Shown: positions 16,994-27,100, numbered from the stretch's first letter. The stretch is DNA of 64,000 nucleotides from AC-37 sp036389835 (GCA_036389835.1 DASVWC010000029.1:124001-188000), one strand, 5' to 3'. Notes: generated by a model not told the origin, from the sequence alone. Made by a program: numbers and translations.

Positions 16994-17758
16994 ATGTACC
17001 TGACCGACGCGCGCGAGCAGCTGGTGAACCACCCGCTCTACGGCGAGCTGAGCTCGCCCGAGCGCGCGAAGCTCCTGATGAAGCACCACGTCTTCGCCGT
17101 CTGGGACTTCTTCAGTCTGCTCAAGCGCCTCCAGCGCGAGGTGTCGTGCCTCGAGGTCCCGTGGACCCCGCGCGGGAAGTCCGAGCACGCGCGGTTCATC
17201 ACCGAGATCGTCCTCGCCGAGGAGTGCGACGAGGACGTCGACGGCGGCTACATCAGCCACTTCGAGCTGTACCTGCGTGCGATGGACGAGCTCGGCGCCG
17301 ACCGGGGCCCGATCGACGGCTTCCTCGGGCGGCTCGCGGAGGGCCAGGACGCGCTCGACGCGCTCGACGCCGACGACATCCCTCCCACGGTGCGCGAGTT
17401 CGTGACCCACACGCTCTCCGTCGCGCGCGGCGGCGAGGCGCACGAGGTCGCCGCGTCGTTCTGCCACGGACGCGAGAACCTCCTCCCGGACGTGCTCGGC
17501 GGCGTGCAGGGCGGGCTCGGGGACGCGATCGACGACGCCCCGGTGTTCAAGCACTACCTCGAGCGCCACATCACGCTCGACCACGACGAGCACGGGCCGC
17601 TCGCGCTCAAGCTGCTGGCCGTGCTCTGCGACGGTGACCTGGGCCGCATCCAGCGCGCCGAGGAGGTCGCGGTCGAGGCGATCGAGGCGCGCTCGCGGCT
17701 GTGGGACGGCGTGCTCGCCGAGATCCGCGAGCTCGAGCCGGTCGCGGCGCGCTCGTGA
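16994..17758 (+). CDS. DUF3050 protein, heme-oxygenase-like fold, candidate metal oxidase
   Basis: This 254-residue protein matches the DUF3050 pattern throughout: HHVFAVWDF (31-39), VPWTP, EIVLAEECDED (71-81), SHFELYLRAM (88-97), GRENLLPD (159-166) and ERHITLDHDEHGPLA (190-204). Conserved His/Glu/Asp residues (for example H32, E71, E76, H89, D196, H200) could form a dimetal site of the kind found in heme-oxygenase-like diiron oxidases. Those enzymes cut C-C bonds, oxidise amines or make alkenes. Assigning it to that oxidase group is inference. Start: ATG with a strong GAGGAGG ribosome site at about 16982-16988. Expression is probably controlled by the TetR operator at its -10, and the stop overlaps the tetR GTG (GTGA). 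Confidence 0.82.
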   Translation: MYLTDAREQLVNHPLYGELSSPERAKLLMKHHVFAVWDFFSLLKRLQREVSCLEVPWTPRGKSEHARFITEIVLAEECDEDVDGGYISHFELYLRAMDELGADRGPIDGFLGRLAEGQDALDALDADDIPPTVREFVTHTLSVARGGEAHEVAASFCHGRENLLPDVLGGVQGGLGDAIDDAPVFKHYLERHITLDHDEHGPLALKLLAVLCDGDLGRIQRAEEVAVEAIEARSRLWDGVLAEIRELEPVAARS

Positions 17759-18414
17759 GCACCGCCACGGCCCCGGCGCGGCGGGACGGCCGCCGCGCCG
17801 AGGCGCGCGGGACCGCGCGGGCGCGGCTGCTCGACGCCGCGGAGAGCGTGTTCGGGGCGAAGGGGTACCGGGGCGCGTCCGTGGACGAGATCGTCAGGGC
17901 CGCGGGCGTCACGAAGGGCGCGCTCTACTGGAACTTCGCGAGCAAGGAGGAGCTGTTCTTCGCGCTCTTCGACGAGCGTGTGGACCGGCGCGTGCGCGGG
18001 TTCTTCCCGCTGATGGAGACGGCCGCGGGCCCGGACGACCCGACGCCGGCGGTCAGCCGCGGGCTGGCTCAGGTGGTCGACGAGGAGCGCAACCTGTTCC
18101 TGCTGATGCACGAGTACTGGGCGCTGGCGGTGCGCGACCCGGAGCTGCGCGAGCGCTACCGCGAGCGCCAGCGCTCGCTCCGCACGGCCGTCGCCCACAC
18201 GCTCGCCTCCCGCCAGGAGGCGAGCGGGCTCCCGCTGCCCCTGGACGCCGAACGGCTCGCGACCAGCCTGATCGCCCTCGCGACGGGGCTGGCCGAGGAG
18301 CGGATCGCGGACCCCGAGGCGGCGCCGGACGAGATCCTCGGCGAGATCCTCAGCGTGATCTTCGACGGCCTCGCCGCACGGGCCGCCGCTGCCGCCGGGC
18401 CGACCCGAGCATGA
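17755..18414 (+). CDS. TetR-family transcriptional regulator
   Basis: The 219-residue protein has an N-terminal TetR HTH: RLLDAAESVFGAKGYRGASV, then DEIVRAAGVTKGALYWNF with the typical recognition helix, then SKEELFFALFDE. The C-terminal ligand domain includes LFLLMHEYWALAVRDPELRERY and a final SVIFDGLAARA helix, as in AcrR-like regulators. The GTG start overlaps the DUF3050 stop. It most likely represses its own operon through the palindrome at 16938-16955; the ligand may be a pathway intermediate or product. An Arg-rich N-terminal tail precedes the HTH. Confidence 0.92.
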   Translation: MSTATAPARRDGRRAEARGTARARLLDAAESVFGAKGYRGASVDEIVRAAGVTKGALYWNFASKEELFFALFDERVDRRVRGFFPLMETAAGPDDPTPAVSRGLAQVVDEERNLFLLMHEYWALAVRDPELRERYRERQRSLRTAVAHTLASRQEASGLPLPLDAERLATSLIALATGLAEERIADPEAAPDEILGEILSVIFDGLAARAAAAAGPTRA

Positions 18415-18457
18415 GACGCCCGTCCGCATCGGAGGGCCGCGGGGGTGCTCGTGCGGC

Positions 18458-18541
18458 CGGGTGGCATATCGCCACCCGATGGGGGAAATCGCGGTCTGGC
18501 ACCCGCGGCGCGGCGCGGGGCCGGGCGTAACGTCGCGCGCC
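18458..18541 (+). promoter_or_regulatory. Promoter of the ligase-TrpB-ALDH-FabI operon with C-run/G-run motif
   Basis: A small palindrome GGGTGGC-ATATC-GCCACCC (18458-18476) leads into ACCCGATGGGGGAAATCGC (18474-18492). The string GGGGGAAATCGC is identical to one at about 10155-10166. A -10-like TAACGT (18528-18533) lies 43 bases after the G-run and ends 9 bases before TTG 18542, repeating the geometry seen at 10221-10235. This argues for TTG 18542 as a leaderless start rather than the earlier in-frame GTG 18461, which would lie inside the motif. Confidence 0.5.
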
Positions 18542-20236
18542 TTGTCCGGGAGGGTCACACCACGGCGCCGCGACGGGCTCGTCAGCCTGCTGACGGGACA
18601 GCTCGGGCCGCGCATCTCGCTGCGCACGCCGATCAGCATGGGCGTGCTCCCCGAGCGCGCCGCCGAGACGTTCGGCCGCACGCCGATCTACCTCGACGCC
18701 CCGTTCCAGATCGACCCCGACGCGCGCACCGAGCTCGACTACGTCGAGTTCGCCCTGCTGGTCGAGCAGATGTCGGCCGCCCTCTGGGACGCCGGGGTGA
18801 GGCCGTGGGACCGGGTGGCCGTGGCCAAGAGCTCGAACTTCGACATCGTCGCGATCGCATGCGCGGCCGCGCGCATCGGGGCGATCCCCGCGCTGCTCTC
18901 GCCCGGCCTCGACGGCGAGATCATGGGCGTCCTGCTCGAGCGGCTCGAGAGCCCGTTCCTCTACACCGACCAGGCGACGGTCGAGCGCGCCAAGCTCCCG
19001 GCCGAGCTGCTCGAGCGGCTCCCGAGCCGCGTGATCGGCCCGGTGGAGGGCGGCACGCCGATCGAGGACCTGTGGGGAGGCAGCGTGCCGCCGCCCGCCC
19101 CGCGCACGGGGGACGAGCCGATGCTCATCACCCACACGTCGAGCACGACGGGGATATCGAAGCTCGTCGAGAACTCGGTGGCGGGGGTCTGCTACTCGAC
19201 CCGGGTCGAGGCGACCGTGCCGTTCGGGCACTCGCCCCGCGAGCTCGCCGCGCACTGCATCTCGTTCGTGCACGTGCGGGCCGCGATCACCGCGATGGCG
19301 TCGTGGGCGCGCGGGACCGCGCTGCTCGAGGTGGGCGTGCCGGACGCGGAGAACGTGCTGCGGCTGTTCCCCAAGTACCGTCCGACCGCCGTCGAGGCCC
19401 ACCCGAACGCGTACGTGGCCTGGGAGCAGCTCCGCGACCACCCCGACGAGCCGTTCGCGAACATCCGCGTGTACTTCAGCACCTTCGACGCCGCCCACCC
19501 GCGGACGATCTCGCGCCTGCTGGCCGCCTCGAAGCGAACGCTGCCGCTCTGGTTCCAGGCCTACGGGCAGACCGAGGTCCAGATCGTCTCGGTGCGCTTC
19601 TACACGCGCGGGTCCGCGGAGCGGCTGCTCCGGCGCGGGACCCGCTCGCGCAGCCTCGGCTGGCCGCCGCCGGGCGTCAGGGTCCGGGTGGCCGACCCGG
19701 TGACGCAGAAGAAGCTCCAGCGCGGCAAGGCCGGGATGATCCAGGTCTGCACGCCGGCGCGCTCGCTCTCGTTCGTCGGCACGCCGGGCAAGTACTGGGA
19801 GCGCCGGCACGGCGAGTGGTTCGACACCGGCGACTGGGGCCGCCGCACCCGCCTGGGCGACATCGAGATCTTCGACCGCGTGGCCGACCGGATCGAGGGG
19901 GTCGAGAGCTGCCTGTGGCTCGAGGACATCCTGCTCGACCGCATCCAGGACGCCGAGGAGATCGTGATCGTCCCGGACAAGGAGGGCCGTCCGGTACCCG
20001 TCGTGTGCATGTGCGACGGGCGCCCGCTCGACCGCGCGGAGTGGCGCAGGGCGACGGCCGGCATCCCGAACCTCGGCGAGCCGTTCGAGGTGTCGCAGGA
20101 GGACCTGAAGCGGACCGCGACCGCGAAGGCGCGCCGCTACCTGCTGACCGAGCTGATCGCCGCACGCACCGCTGCACCCGAGAACGGCGACTCCCACGCC
20201 GTGCCGCCCGAGCTGCTGCTGCGCGAGGGCGCCTGA
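18542..20236 (+). CDS. Class I adenylate-forming ligase (acyl-CoA synthetase-like)
   Basis: This 564-residue protein is of the acyl-CoA/AMP ligase superfamily. It has the P-loop THTSSTTGISK (a Ser-rich variant of TSGTTGxPK), FQAYGQTEV (YGxTE), the ribose-binding Asp in FDTGDWGRR, and the hinge region FDRVADRIEG. The family activates carboxylic acids as acyl-AMP and passes them to CoA or a carrier protein. The C-terminal domain ends in the expected TATAKARRYLL, where the catalytic Lys is usually found. It leads an operon with TrpB-like, ALDH-like and FabI-like genes, so it could activate the starter or an intermediate acid for reduction or chain building. Start is uncertain: ATG 18479 and GTG 18461 are alternatives. 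Confidence 0.85.
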   Translation: MSGRVTPRRRDGLVSLLTGQLGPRISLRTPISMGVLPERAAETFGRTPIYLDAPFQIDPDARTELDYVEFALLVEQMSAALWDAGVRPWDRVAVAKSSNFDIVAIACAAARIGAIPALLSPGLDGEIMGVLLERLESPFLYTDQATVERAKLPAELLERLPSRVIGPVEGGTPIEDLWGGSVPPPAPRTGDEPMLITHTSSTTGISKLVENSVAGVCYSTRVEATVPFGHSPRELAAHCISFVHVRAAITAMASWARGTALLEVGVPDAENVLRLFPKYRPTAVEAHPNAYVAWEQLRDHPDEPFANIRVYFSTFDAAHPRTISRLLAASKRTLPLWFQAYGQTEVQIVSVRFYTRGSAERLLRRGTRSRSLGWPPPGVRVRVADPVTQKKLQRGKAGMIQVCTPARSLSFVGTPGKYWERRHGEWFDTGDWGRRTRLGDIEIFDRVADRIEGVESCLWLEDILLDRIQDAEEIVIVPDKEGRPVPVVCMCDGRPLDRAEWRRATAGIPNLGEPFEVSQEDLKRTATAKARRYLLTELIAARTAAPENGDSHAVPPELLLREGA

Positions 20237-20284
20237 GGCGATCGGACCGGCCGTAGCACCAGAGACGTCAACCAGGGGGTAACC

Positions 20285-21640
20285 GTGCAGCAGTTCATCG
20301 AGAGAGTCGATCTTCCAGCCGACGATGCACCGCAGCGCTGGTACAACGTCCTCCCGGACCTGCCGCGGCTGCCGGAGCCGTATCTCGACGGCTCGACCAA
20401 CGAGCCCGTCACGCCGGAGTACATGGAGCGCATGTCGCCGCGCTCGATCGCCGCGCAGGAGTTCTCGCTGGAGAGCTGGATCGGGATCCCCAAGCCCGTG
20501 CTCGACGCCTATCGCCTCTGGCGCCCGACGCCGCTGTACCGCGCGATCGCGCTGGAGCGCGAGCTGGACACGCCCGCCGAGATCTGGTTCAAGTTCGAGG
20601 GCTCCAGCCCGTCCGGCAGCCACAAGCTCAACTCCGCGCTCGCCCAGGCGTTCCTCGCCAAGAACGACGGGATCGAGCGGCTCGTGACCGACACCGGCGC
20701 GGGCCAGTGGGGCACGGCGCTGGCGCTCGCCGGCTCGCTGATGGGCATCGAGGTCGTCGTCTACATGGTGCGCGCGAGCTACCACCACAAGCCGTACCGC
20801 CGCTACCTGATGGAGACCTACGGCGCGAAGGTGTTCCCCAGCCCGGGCGAGGACACCGAGTACGGGCGCAGCGTGCTCGCCGAGACGCCCGACCACCCGG
20901 GCAGCGAGGGCACGGCCGTCAGCGAGGCGATCGAGGCGGTGCTGCGCGACGACGGCGCCCGGCTCTCGATGGGCGCGTTCGGCAACCACGTCCTCCTCCA
21001 CCAGACCGTCGTGGGCCTCGAGCTGCGCGAGCAGCTCGAGCTGGCGGGCCGGACGCCGGACTACCTGGTCGCGTCGGTCGGCTGCGGCAGCAACATGGGC
21101 GGGTTCTGCCTGCCGTTCGTCCCCGACAAGCTCGCCGGGGCGGACATCTCGATGGTGGCCGCCGAGCCGGCGGCGTGCGCGACGCTGACCAACGGCGAGT
21201 ACCGCTACGACTTCGCCGACGCGACCGGCAGCGGCATCGCGGCGAAGACCTACACGCTCGGTCACGAGTTCGTGCCGCCGCCGATCCACGCCGGCGGCCT
21301 GCGCTACCACGGCGCGGCGCCGCTGATGGGGCTGCTGCGCGACGAGCAGCTCGTGGACGCGGTCGCGTACGACCAGCTCGACGTCTTCCAGGCCGGCTCG
21401 GAGTTCGCGCGCCTGCACGGGATGCTCCCCGCACCCGAGACCGCGCACGCGATCCGCGCGGTGATCGACATCGCCAACGACTGCAAGCGCAGCGGGCGCA
21501 AGGCGACGATCGTGTTCTGCTACAGCGGGCACGGGCTGCTCGACCTCGAGGCGTACGGCCGCTACCACGCGGGCGAGCTGCGCTCGAGCGCCGACGAGCC
21601 GTTCGTGGACCGGGCGCGCGAGCCGGTGGCGGCCGAGTGA
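20285..21640 (+). CDS. TrpB-like PLP-dependent enzyme (TrpB2-type)
   Basis: The 451-residue protein resembles the TrpB2/TrpB-like group of tryptophan synthase beta chains. It has RPTPLYRAIALE, GSHKLNSA with PLP Lys114, DTGAGQWGTALALAG, VYMVRASYHHKPYRRYLM, NHVLLHQTVVG, the phosphate loop SVGCGSNMGG, and C-terminal CYSGHGLLD. No trpA or other trp gene is nearby. Family chemistry is beta-replacement on serine or a related amino acid, so a role joining a serine-derived fragment to the pathway intermediate is possible. The usual GSHKPNTA reads GSHKLNSA here. The GTG start is preceded by AGGGGG (about 20273-20279). The stop overlaps the ALDH start (GTGA). Confidence 0.85.
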   Translation: MQQFIERVDLPADDAPQRWYNVLPDLPRLPEPYLDGSTNEPVTPEYMERMSPRSIAAQEFSLESWIGIPKPVLDAYRLWRPTPLYRAIALERELDTPAEIWFKFEGSSPSGSHKLNSALAQAFLAKNDGIERLVTDTGAGQWGTALALAGSLMGIEVVVYMVRASYHHKPYRRYLMETYGAKVFPSPGEDTEYGRSVLAETPDHPGSEGTAVSEAIEAVLRDDGARLSMGAFGNHVLLHQTVVGLELREQLELAGRTPDYLVASVGCGSNMGGFCLPFVPDKLAGADISMVAAEPAACATLTNGEYRYDFADATGSGIAAKTYTLGHEFVPPPIHAGGLRYHGAAPLMGLLRDEQLVDAVAYDQLDVFQAGSEFARLHGMLPAPETAHAIRAVIDIANDCKRSGRKATIVFCYSGHGLLDLEAYGRYHAGELRSSADEPFVDRAREPVAAE

Positions 21641-23247
21641 GGTCGTACCCGCTGCACGTCGGCGGCAGCGACACCGACGGCAGCGGCTGGACGTACGTGC
21701 CGCACGCCGAGGCGCTGATCCGCGACCCCCGCCGTGCCTTCAACGCGAAGCGGGCGATGGAGCTCGGGCGCGACGTGGACCCCGCGGACGTCGAGCTCCT
21801 GGCGGCGCGCTGCGCGATCGGGAGTGACGAGGACAACCTCGCCGCCCTCGAGGCCGCCGCCGAGGCGAGCCGCGCGCTGCGCCGCGTGCCGCTGGAGGAG
21901 CGCAAGGCGCTCGGCGCGGCCCTGAACGCGAGCATCCGCGAGCGCTTCGACGAGTTCGTCGACGTGCTCGTCGCCGAGGGGCACCCGCGCCGGCTCGCGG
22001 AGTGGGAGGCCGACGGGATCGTCCGCGCCAGCAGCCCGGAGGCGCTCGACTGGGCGTTCGGGCAGATCTCGCAGACGTTCGACGACGGCGAGCGGCGGAT
22101 GCTGCTCACGCGCAAGCCGGACGGGGTCGTGTGCATCAACCCGCCGCAGAACGCGGCCGCGTCGAACGCGGCGCTCGGGCTGATGGCGCTGCTCGCGGGC
22201 AACGCGCTGGTGGTGAAGGCGCCCAAGACGGCGCCGCTCGGGGTCATGTACCTCTTCCGCGAGGTCGTGCTCCCGGTGCTCGAGGAGCGCGACATGCCGC
22301 CGGGCACGCTCAACCTCGTCAGCGGCTACTCGAAGCGGATCATCAGGGCCTGGGTCGACAGCCCGCTGGTCGACGACATCATGTTCTTCGGCGACAGCAC
22401 GGCGGGGCTGCGGTTCGGCCAGGAGTGCGTCGCGAACGGCAAGAAGCCGATCCTCGAGCTCTCCGGCAACGACGCGTTCCTGGTGTGGCGCGACGCCGAC
22501 CTCGAGGCCGCCGCGGAGGCGCTCACCGAGTCGTTCTACGGGTCGAGCCAGATCTGCATGGTCCCCAAGCAGGCCGTGCTCCACCCGGCGATCGCCGACG
22601 AGTTCACCGAGCTGTTCCTGGACCGGGTGGCCGAGATCCGGCCGGCCTACCCGAGCGAGCCGGGCGCGGTGCTGAGCCCGGTCCTGAAGATGGACCGCTT
22701 CTTCGACTTCCTCGGCGAGGCCCGGCAGGACGGCTGCGACGTGCTGTGCGGGGGCGAGCGCGTGGGGGTCGACGGACGGCCGGCGGTGGACGGCGCGTTC
22801 CTCGAGCCGACGGTCGTGCGCGTGCGCGGACTGGCCGACTCACGCCGGCTGCGCTGCGTGCGCGACGAGACGTTCTTCCCGCTGCTGCCGCTGATCGTGG
22901 CCGACGACGCGGGCGATGACGACGCCGTGCTGCTCGAGCAGGCGCTCGACTGGATGAACGACAACCCGTACGGGCTGCGCAACTCGGTGTGGGCGCGGGA
23001 CCCGGAGGTGACGGAGGCGTTCGCCACCGGGCTCGTCAACGGCGGGCTGCTGAAGGTCAACGACTCGCACGTCGGGTTCGCGACCTACCTCGGCACGCAC
23101 GGCGGCACGGGGCTCACGGGCGGCCCCTACGGCGAGCTCCACTACCCGCTGTTCCGCGCGTCCCACCTCCAGGGGATCTCGTTCGGCCACGACGTGCGCC
23201 TCACCGCGGGCGCGCCGGGCGGGCTCGCCGAGGCGGTGGGCGGATGA
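21637..23247 (+). CDS. Aldehyde dehydrogenase superfamily enzyme (possible acyl-thioester reductase)
   Basis: This 536-residue ALDH-fold protein starts at a GTG coupled to the TrpB-like gene. Landmarks are the cofactor Lys in VVKAPK (194-197), FFGDSTAGLRFG in place of FTGSxxxG, the general-base Glu in ELSGND (Glu274), and the nucleophile in SSQICMVPK (Cys307). The N-terminal 130 residues are longer than in standard ALDHs and are predicted helical. CoA-acylating reductases and ordinary dehydrogenases share this fold, so it may reduce an acyl thioester or oxidise an aldehyde. Its position after the acyl ligase favours a two-step acid-to-aldehyde route. It overlaps the FabI-like gene by ATGA. 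Confidence 0.85.
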   Translation: MRSYPLHVGGSDTDGSGWTYVPHAEALIRDPRRAFNAKRAMELGRDVDPADVELLAARCAIGSDEDNLAALEAAAEASRALRRVPLEERKALGAALNASIRERFDEFVDVLVAEGHPRRLAEWEADGIVRASSPEALDWAFGQISQTFDDGERRMLLTRKPDGVVCINPPQNAAASNAALGLMALLAGNALVVKAPKTAPLGVMYLFREVVLPVLEERDMPPGTLNLVSGYSKRIIRAWVDSPLVDDIMFFGDSTAGLRFGQECVANGKKPILELSGNDAFLVWRDADLEAAAEALTESFYGSSQICMVPKQAVLHPAIADEFTELFLDRVAEIRPAYPSEPGAVLSPVLKMDRFFDFLGEARQDGCDVLCGGERVGVDGRPAVDGAFLEPTVVRVRGLADSRRLRCVRDETFFPLLPLIVADDAGDDDAVLLEQALDWMNDNPYGLRNSVWARDPEVTEAFATGLVNGGLLKVNDSHVGFATYLGTHGGTGLTGGPYGELHYPLFRASHLQGISFGHDVRLTAGAPGGLAEAVGG

Positions 23248-24101
23248 ACGGCGCGGCGACCGAGACGCGGCCCGCGCCGCGCGCGGACGCCGGCGAGCGC
23301 CCCGCGGCGGCGCCGGCGCGGCTGCTCGAGGGCAAGCGCATCGTCGTCACCGGGGTCGCGACGCGGCACTCGATCGCCTTCAAGGTCGCCGAGACCGCGC
23401 AGCTCCTGGGGGCCGAGCTGGTCCTCACCAGCTTCGGCCGGATGCGCCGGCTGACCGAGCGCGCCGCGCGGCAGCTTCCCGAGCCGCTGGACGTGCTCGA
23501 GCTCGACGTGAACGAGCCGGAGCACTTCGAGCGGCTGCGCGAAGAGCTCGAGCGGCGCTGGGGCGCCGTGGACGGCGCGCTGCACGCCGTCGCCTACGCG
23601 CCGGTGGACGCGCTCGGGGGCAACTTCCTCGACACGCCGGCGGCGAGCGCCGAGCTGGCGTTCCGGACCAGCGCGTACTCGTTCAAGGCGCTCGGCTCGA
23701 CCCTCGCCCCGCTGATGCCGCACGGGGGGAGCCTGGTGGCGCTCGACTTCGACGCCACCCGGGCGTGGCCGACCTACGACTGGATGGGCGTCGCGAAGGC
23801 CGCGCTCGAGTCGGTCGGGCGCTACCTCGCGCGCGACCTCGGGCCGCTCGGCATCCGCGCGAACCTCGTCTCGTGCGGTCCGCTCAAGACGATGGCGGCG
23901 CAGGGGATACCCAGCTTCGAGGACCTGTGCGAGACCTGGGACCTGCGCGCGCCCCTGGGCTGGGACACCGGCGACGCCGCGGTGGTCGCCGGACCGGTGT
24001 GCTTCCTGCTGTCGGATCTGGCCCGCGCGGTGAGCGGCGAGATCCTCCACGTGGACGGCGGCTTCAACGCGATCGGCGCCAAGGAGGGCGTTCGCAACTG
24101 A
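23244..24101 (+). CDS. fabI: Enoyl-ACP reductase, FabI type
   Basis: This 285-residue SDR-fold protein is of the FabI group. It has an N-terminal GKRIVVTGVATRHSIAFKVA (the divergent glycine motif of enoyl reductases), the catalytic Y178-D-W-M-G-V-A-K185 (Y-x6-K), RYLARDLGPLGIRANLVSCGPLKTMAA, and C-terminal GEILHVDGGF. FabI performs the last NAD(P)H-dependent reduction of each chain-extension cycle. The leftward FAS operon lacks an enoyl reductase, so this gene can complete it. A 25-residue Ala/Pro/Arg N-terminal extension precedes the fold. It may be the cluster's own copy rather than the housekeeping one. Confidence 0.92.
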   Translation: MNGAATETRPAPRADAGERPAAAPARLLEGKRIVVTGVATRHSIAFKVAETAQLLGAELVLTSFGRMRRLTERAARQLPEPLDVLELDVNEPEHFERLREELERRWGAVDGALHAVAYAPVDALGGNFLDTPAASAELAFRTSAYSFKALGSTLAPLMPHGGSLVALDFDATRAWPTYDWMGVAKAALESVGRYLARDLGPLGIRANLVSCGPLKTMAAQGIPSFEDLCETWDLRAPLGWDTGDAAVVAGPVCFLLSDLARAVSGEILHVDGGFNAIGAKEGVRN

Positions 24102-24181
24102 CGCTGGACCCTCTGGTATACATGCCCGAATCGCTCAAAGCTAGGCGAGTACGGCATGGCTGCTCCGCGCGAGAATAGGCA

Positions 24182-27100
24182 TTGAGCAAGCTCACGCGGG
24201 GTGCGCTGGCGCGTCCGCGGGCGACGCTGGCGGTCTGGGGCACGACGATGCTGGTGCTGGCCGCCGTCGGCCTCGGGGTCGAGGGGCGGCTCGACGAGGG
24301 GACCTTCGTGCTGCCCGGCACCGAGTCGTCGAAGGCGCGCGGGCTCGCCGACCGCGGCTTCGGCACCACCGAGGTCCAGGCCGTCATGCTCACCGGCCCG
24401 CCGCGGGAGCTCGACCGGCAGGGCCCGCGGCTGGTCGCGGACCTGCGCAAGCGCGACACCGTCCTGTCGGCCTGGGACGGCGGCGAGGAGTCGAGGCGGC
24501 TGCGGCCGCGCGCGGACGCCGCGCTGGTGCTCGTCGACATGAAGGTCACGCGCACGGACCGGGCCGGGAAGCGGCTGGCGCCGGTGCGCGAGGGGATCGC
24601 CCGGCAGGTGCGGCCGCCGGTGCGCTCGCACTTCACGAGCAACTCGCTGGGGAGCGAGGCCGCCACCGGGACCGCCCTCGACGCGGCGGCGGAGTCGCAG
24701 AAGATCGCGATTCCGATCCTGATGATCGTGCTGCTGCTGGTGTTCCGCTCGCCGATCGCGGCGGCGATCCCGGCGGGGGCCGGGATGGCGGCCGTCGGGG
24801 CGTCGTCGGGCGTGATCGCGCTCGGGACCAACTTCGTCGAGCTGGGCGCGCTCGCGGTGGGGGTGGCCGCGATGATGGGCCTCGCGCTGGGGGTCGACTA
24901 CTCGCTCCTGATCGTGTCCCGCTTCCGCGAGGAGTTGTTCGCGGACGCGGAGCTCGACCCGCGCGACGCCGCCGAGACGGCGGCGGCGACGGCCGGCCGC
25001 ACGGTCCTGTTCGCCGGCCTGATGCTGGCGCTGGCGATGGCGCTGGCGCTCCTGCTCGCGCCGGGGGCGGTGCTGGGCTCGATCCTCGCCGGGGTCGCCG
25101 TCGCCGTGGTGCTCAGCCTGATCGCGGCGGCCGTCGCCGTCCCGGCCGCGCTCGTGCTGGTGGGCCGCGGGATCGACCGCTGGCGGATCGGGAGCCCGGG
25201 GGTGCACTCGCCGCTGCTCACGCGGGTCGCGCGGTTCGCGCTCGGGCGCCCGCTCCTGATCGTGACTGCGGTGCTGCTCTTCCTGGTCGCGCTCGCGACG
25301 CCGGCGCTCGGCCTGAAGAGCACGCCGCCGATGTTCCTCCAGCTCCCGGAGGACCACAAGGCGCGACAGGACTTCGAGGCGATCCGCAGCGTGGTCAGCC
25401 CGGGCTACGCGACGCCGTTCGAGATCGTGCTGCGCAGCGAGCGCGGGCCGATGACCGAGCCGCGGCGGCTGCGGCAGGTGCAGCGCCTCCAGCGGACGCT
25501 CGCGCGCGACCCGGGGGTGACGGGGGTCGTGGGGCCCGGCCCGATCGCCGACCAGGTGCGCGGGCTCGACGACCTACCCGCGCAGCTCACGAAGCTCCAG
25601 CGCGACTCCAAGCGCGCGTCCGAGGGCGTCGCGGCGCTCAGGGCGGGCCTCGCCCGGGCGGCGCGGGGCGCGGCCACGATCGAGGACGGCGCCCACCAGG
25701 CGGGTGCGGGCGCCCGGCAGGTCGAGGCCGGCGCGGCCGCCGCGGCGGCGGGCTCCCGGCAGCTCGAGCTCGGTGCGGAGATCGCCGCCGCGGGGGCGCG
25801 CGACCTCGCCGGCGGCCTCGCCGAGGCCGCCCGCGGCGCGCGGCAGCTGGAGGCGGGCGCGGGGGCGCTCGCGGGCGGCGCCCGCCGGCTGACCGAGGGC
25901 ATCGGCGAGGCGCAGCGCGCAGTGGCGCGCGACCTGGAGCCGGGCGCCCGGCGGCTGGCGGACGGGCTGGCCGCGGGGGCGGAGGACCTCGGCGCCCTGC
26001 GCGAGCCGGCGGCCACCGGCGACGAGCAGATCAGGCTCGCCTACCAGGCGCTCGTCGGGATGACGCTCGGCCGGGCCGATCCGCGCTACGCCGACGCGCT
26101 CAGGGCCGTCGGGACGGCGCACGGGGCGATCACGGGCGAGGACCCGACGACCGGACAGCCGGTCGAGCGCGGCTACTCCGGCCTCGTGGCCGCGATCGAC
26201 GAGGCGGCCGCGGAGCTGCGCGAGGCCGGCGCCGGGGCGGAGCGGATCGCGGACGGGACGGCCGACCTCCGGGCCGGCCTCGAGCGCTTGCGCGGCGGCT
26301 CGGCGAGGCTCGCGGACGGCGCGCGACGGCTGGCGCGCGGGGACGGGGCGCTCGCGGCGGGCCTCGAGTTCCTGGCGGGCACGACGTCGGACGCCGTGCT
26401 CGGCCTCCAGGCGCTCGCCGACGGGATCGGCCAGCTCGGCAGGGGGACGGAGGACCTGCGCGACGGCGCCGGGCGCCTGACGGCGGTCGAGCGCCTCGCC
26501 GACGGAGCCGCGCGGCTCGGCGGCGGCCTCGCCGAGGGGCACGCGCGCTCGCGCGAGCTCCAGCAGGGGATCGACCGGGCCGGGGGTGCGGGGGTCGGGT
26601 TCAGCGGCTTCGGGGGCGGCGCGGGCGCCGGCGGCGCGGCGGGGCGAGCCGCCTCCGGCTACGTGGTCCTCGCGGGGGTCGGCTCGGCGCCCCCCGCCCA
26701 GCGCGACCAGGCGAACATGGTCGTCAACGCCGCCCGCGGCGGCGACACCGCCCGCGTCTACGTCCTGCCGCGCTACTTCGCCGCGTCCGACGGCAACGAG
26801 GAGCTGCGCGAGCGGCTCTTGGGGCGCGTGGCGGCGTTCCGCGCCGACACCGGCCTCGACGCGCACGTGGGCGGGCTCGCCAGCCAGTACGTGGAGTTCG
26901 AGGACGAGGCCTCCGCGTTCATACCGACGCTCATCGTCGTGCTCTCCCTGATCACGTTCGTGCTGCTCGTGGTGATCCTGCGCGCGCTCGTCCTGCCGGC
27001 CGTGGCGGTCCTGCTCAACCTGGCGATAGTCGCGGCGTCGTTCGGCGCGCTGCGCCTCCTGTTCCAGGGCGACGACCCGCTGCTGGGCGGCCCGGGCCTG

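Noticed and set aside
18461..18463. GTG start for the acyl ligase
   Set aside because: It lies within the palindrome and C-run/G-run promoter motif; TTG 18542 has the repeated -10 to start spacing.
18350..21568. Leftward frame of 1072 codons opposite the ligase and TrpB-like genes
   Set aside because: It crosses several real plus-strand genes and shows no recognisable domain; a mirror of codon bias.
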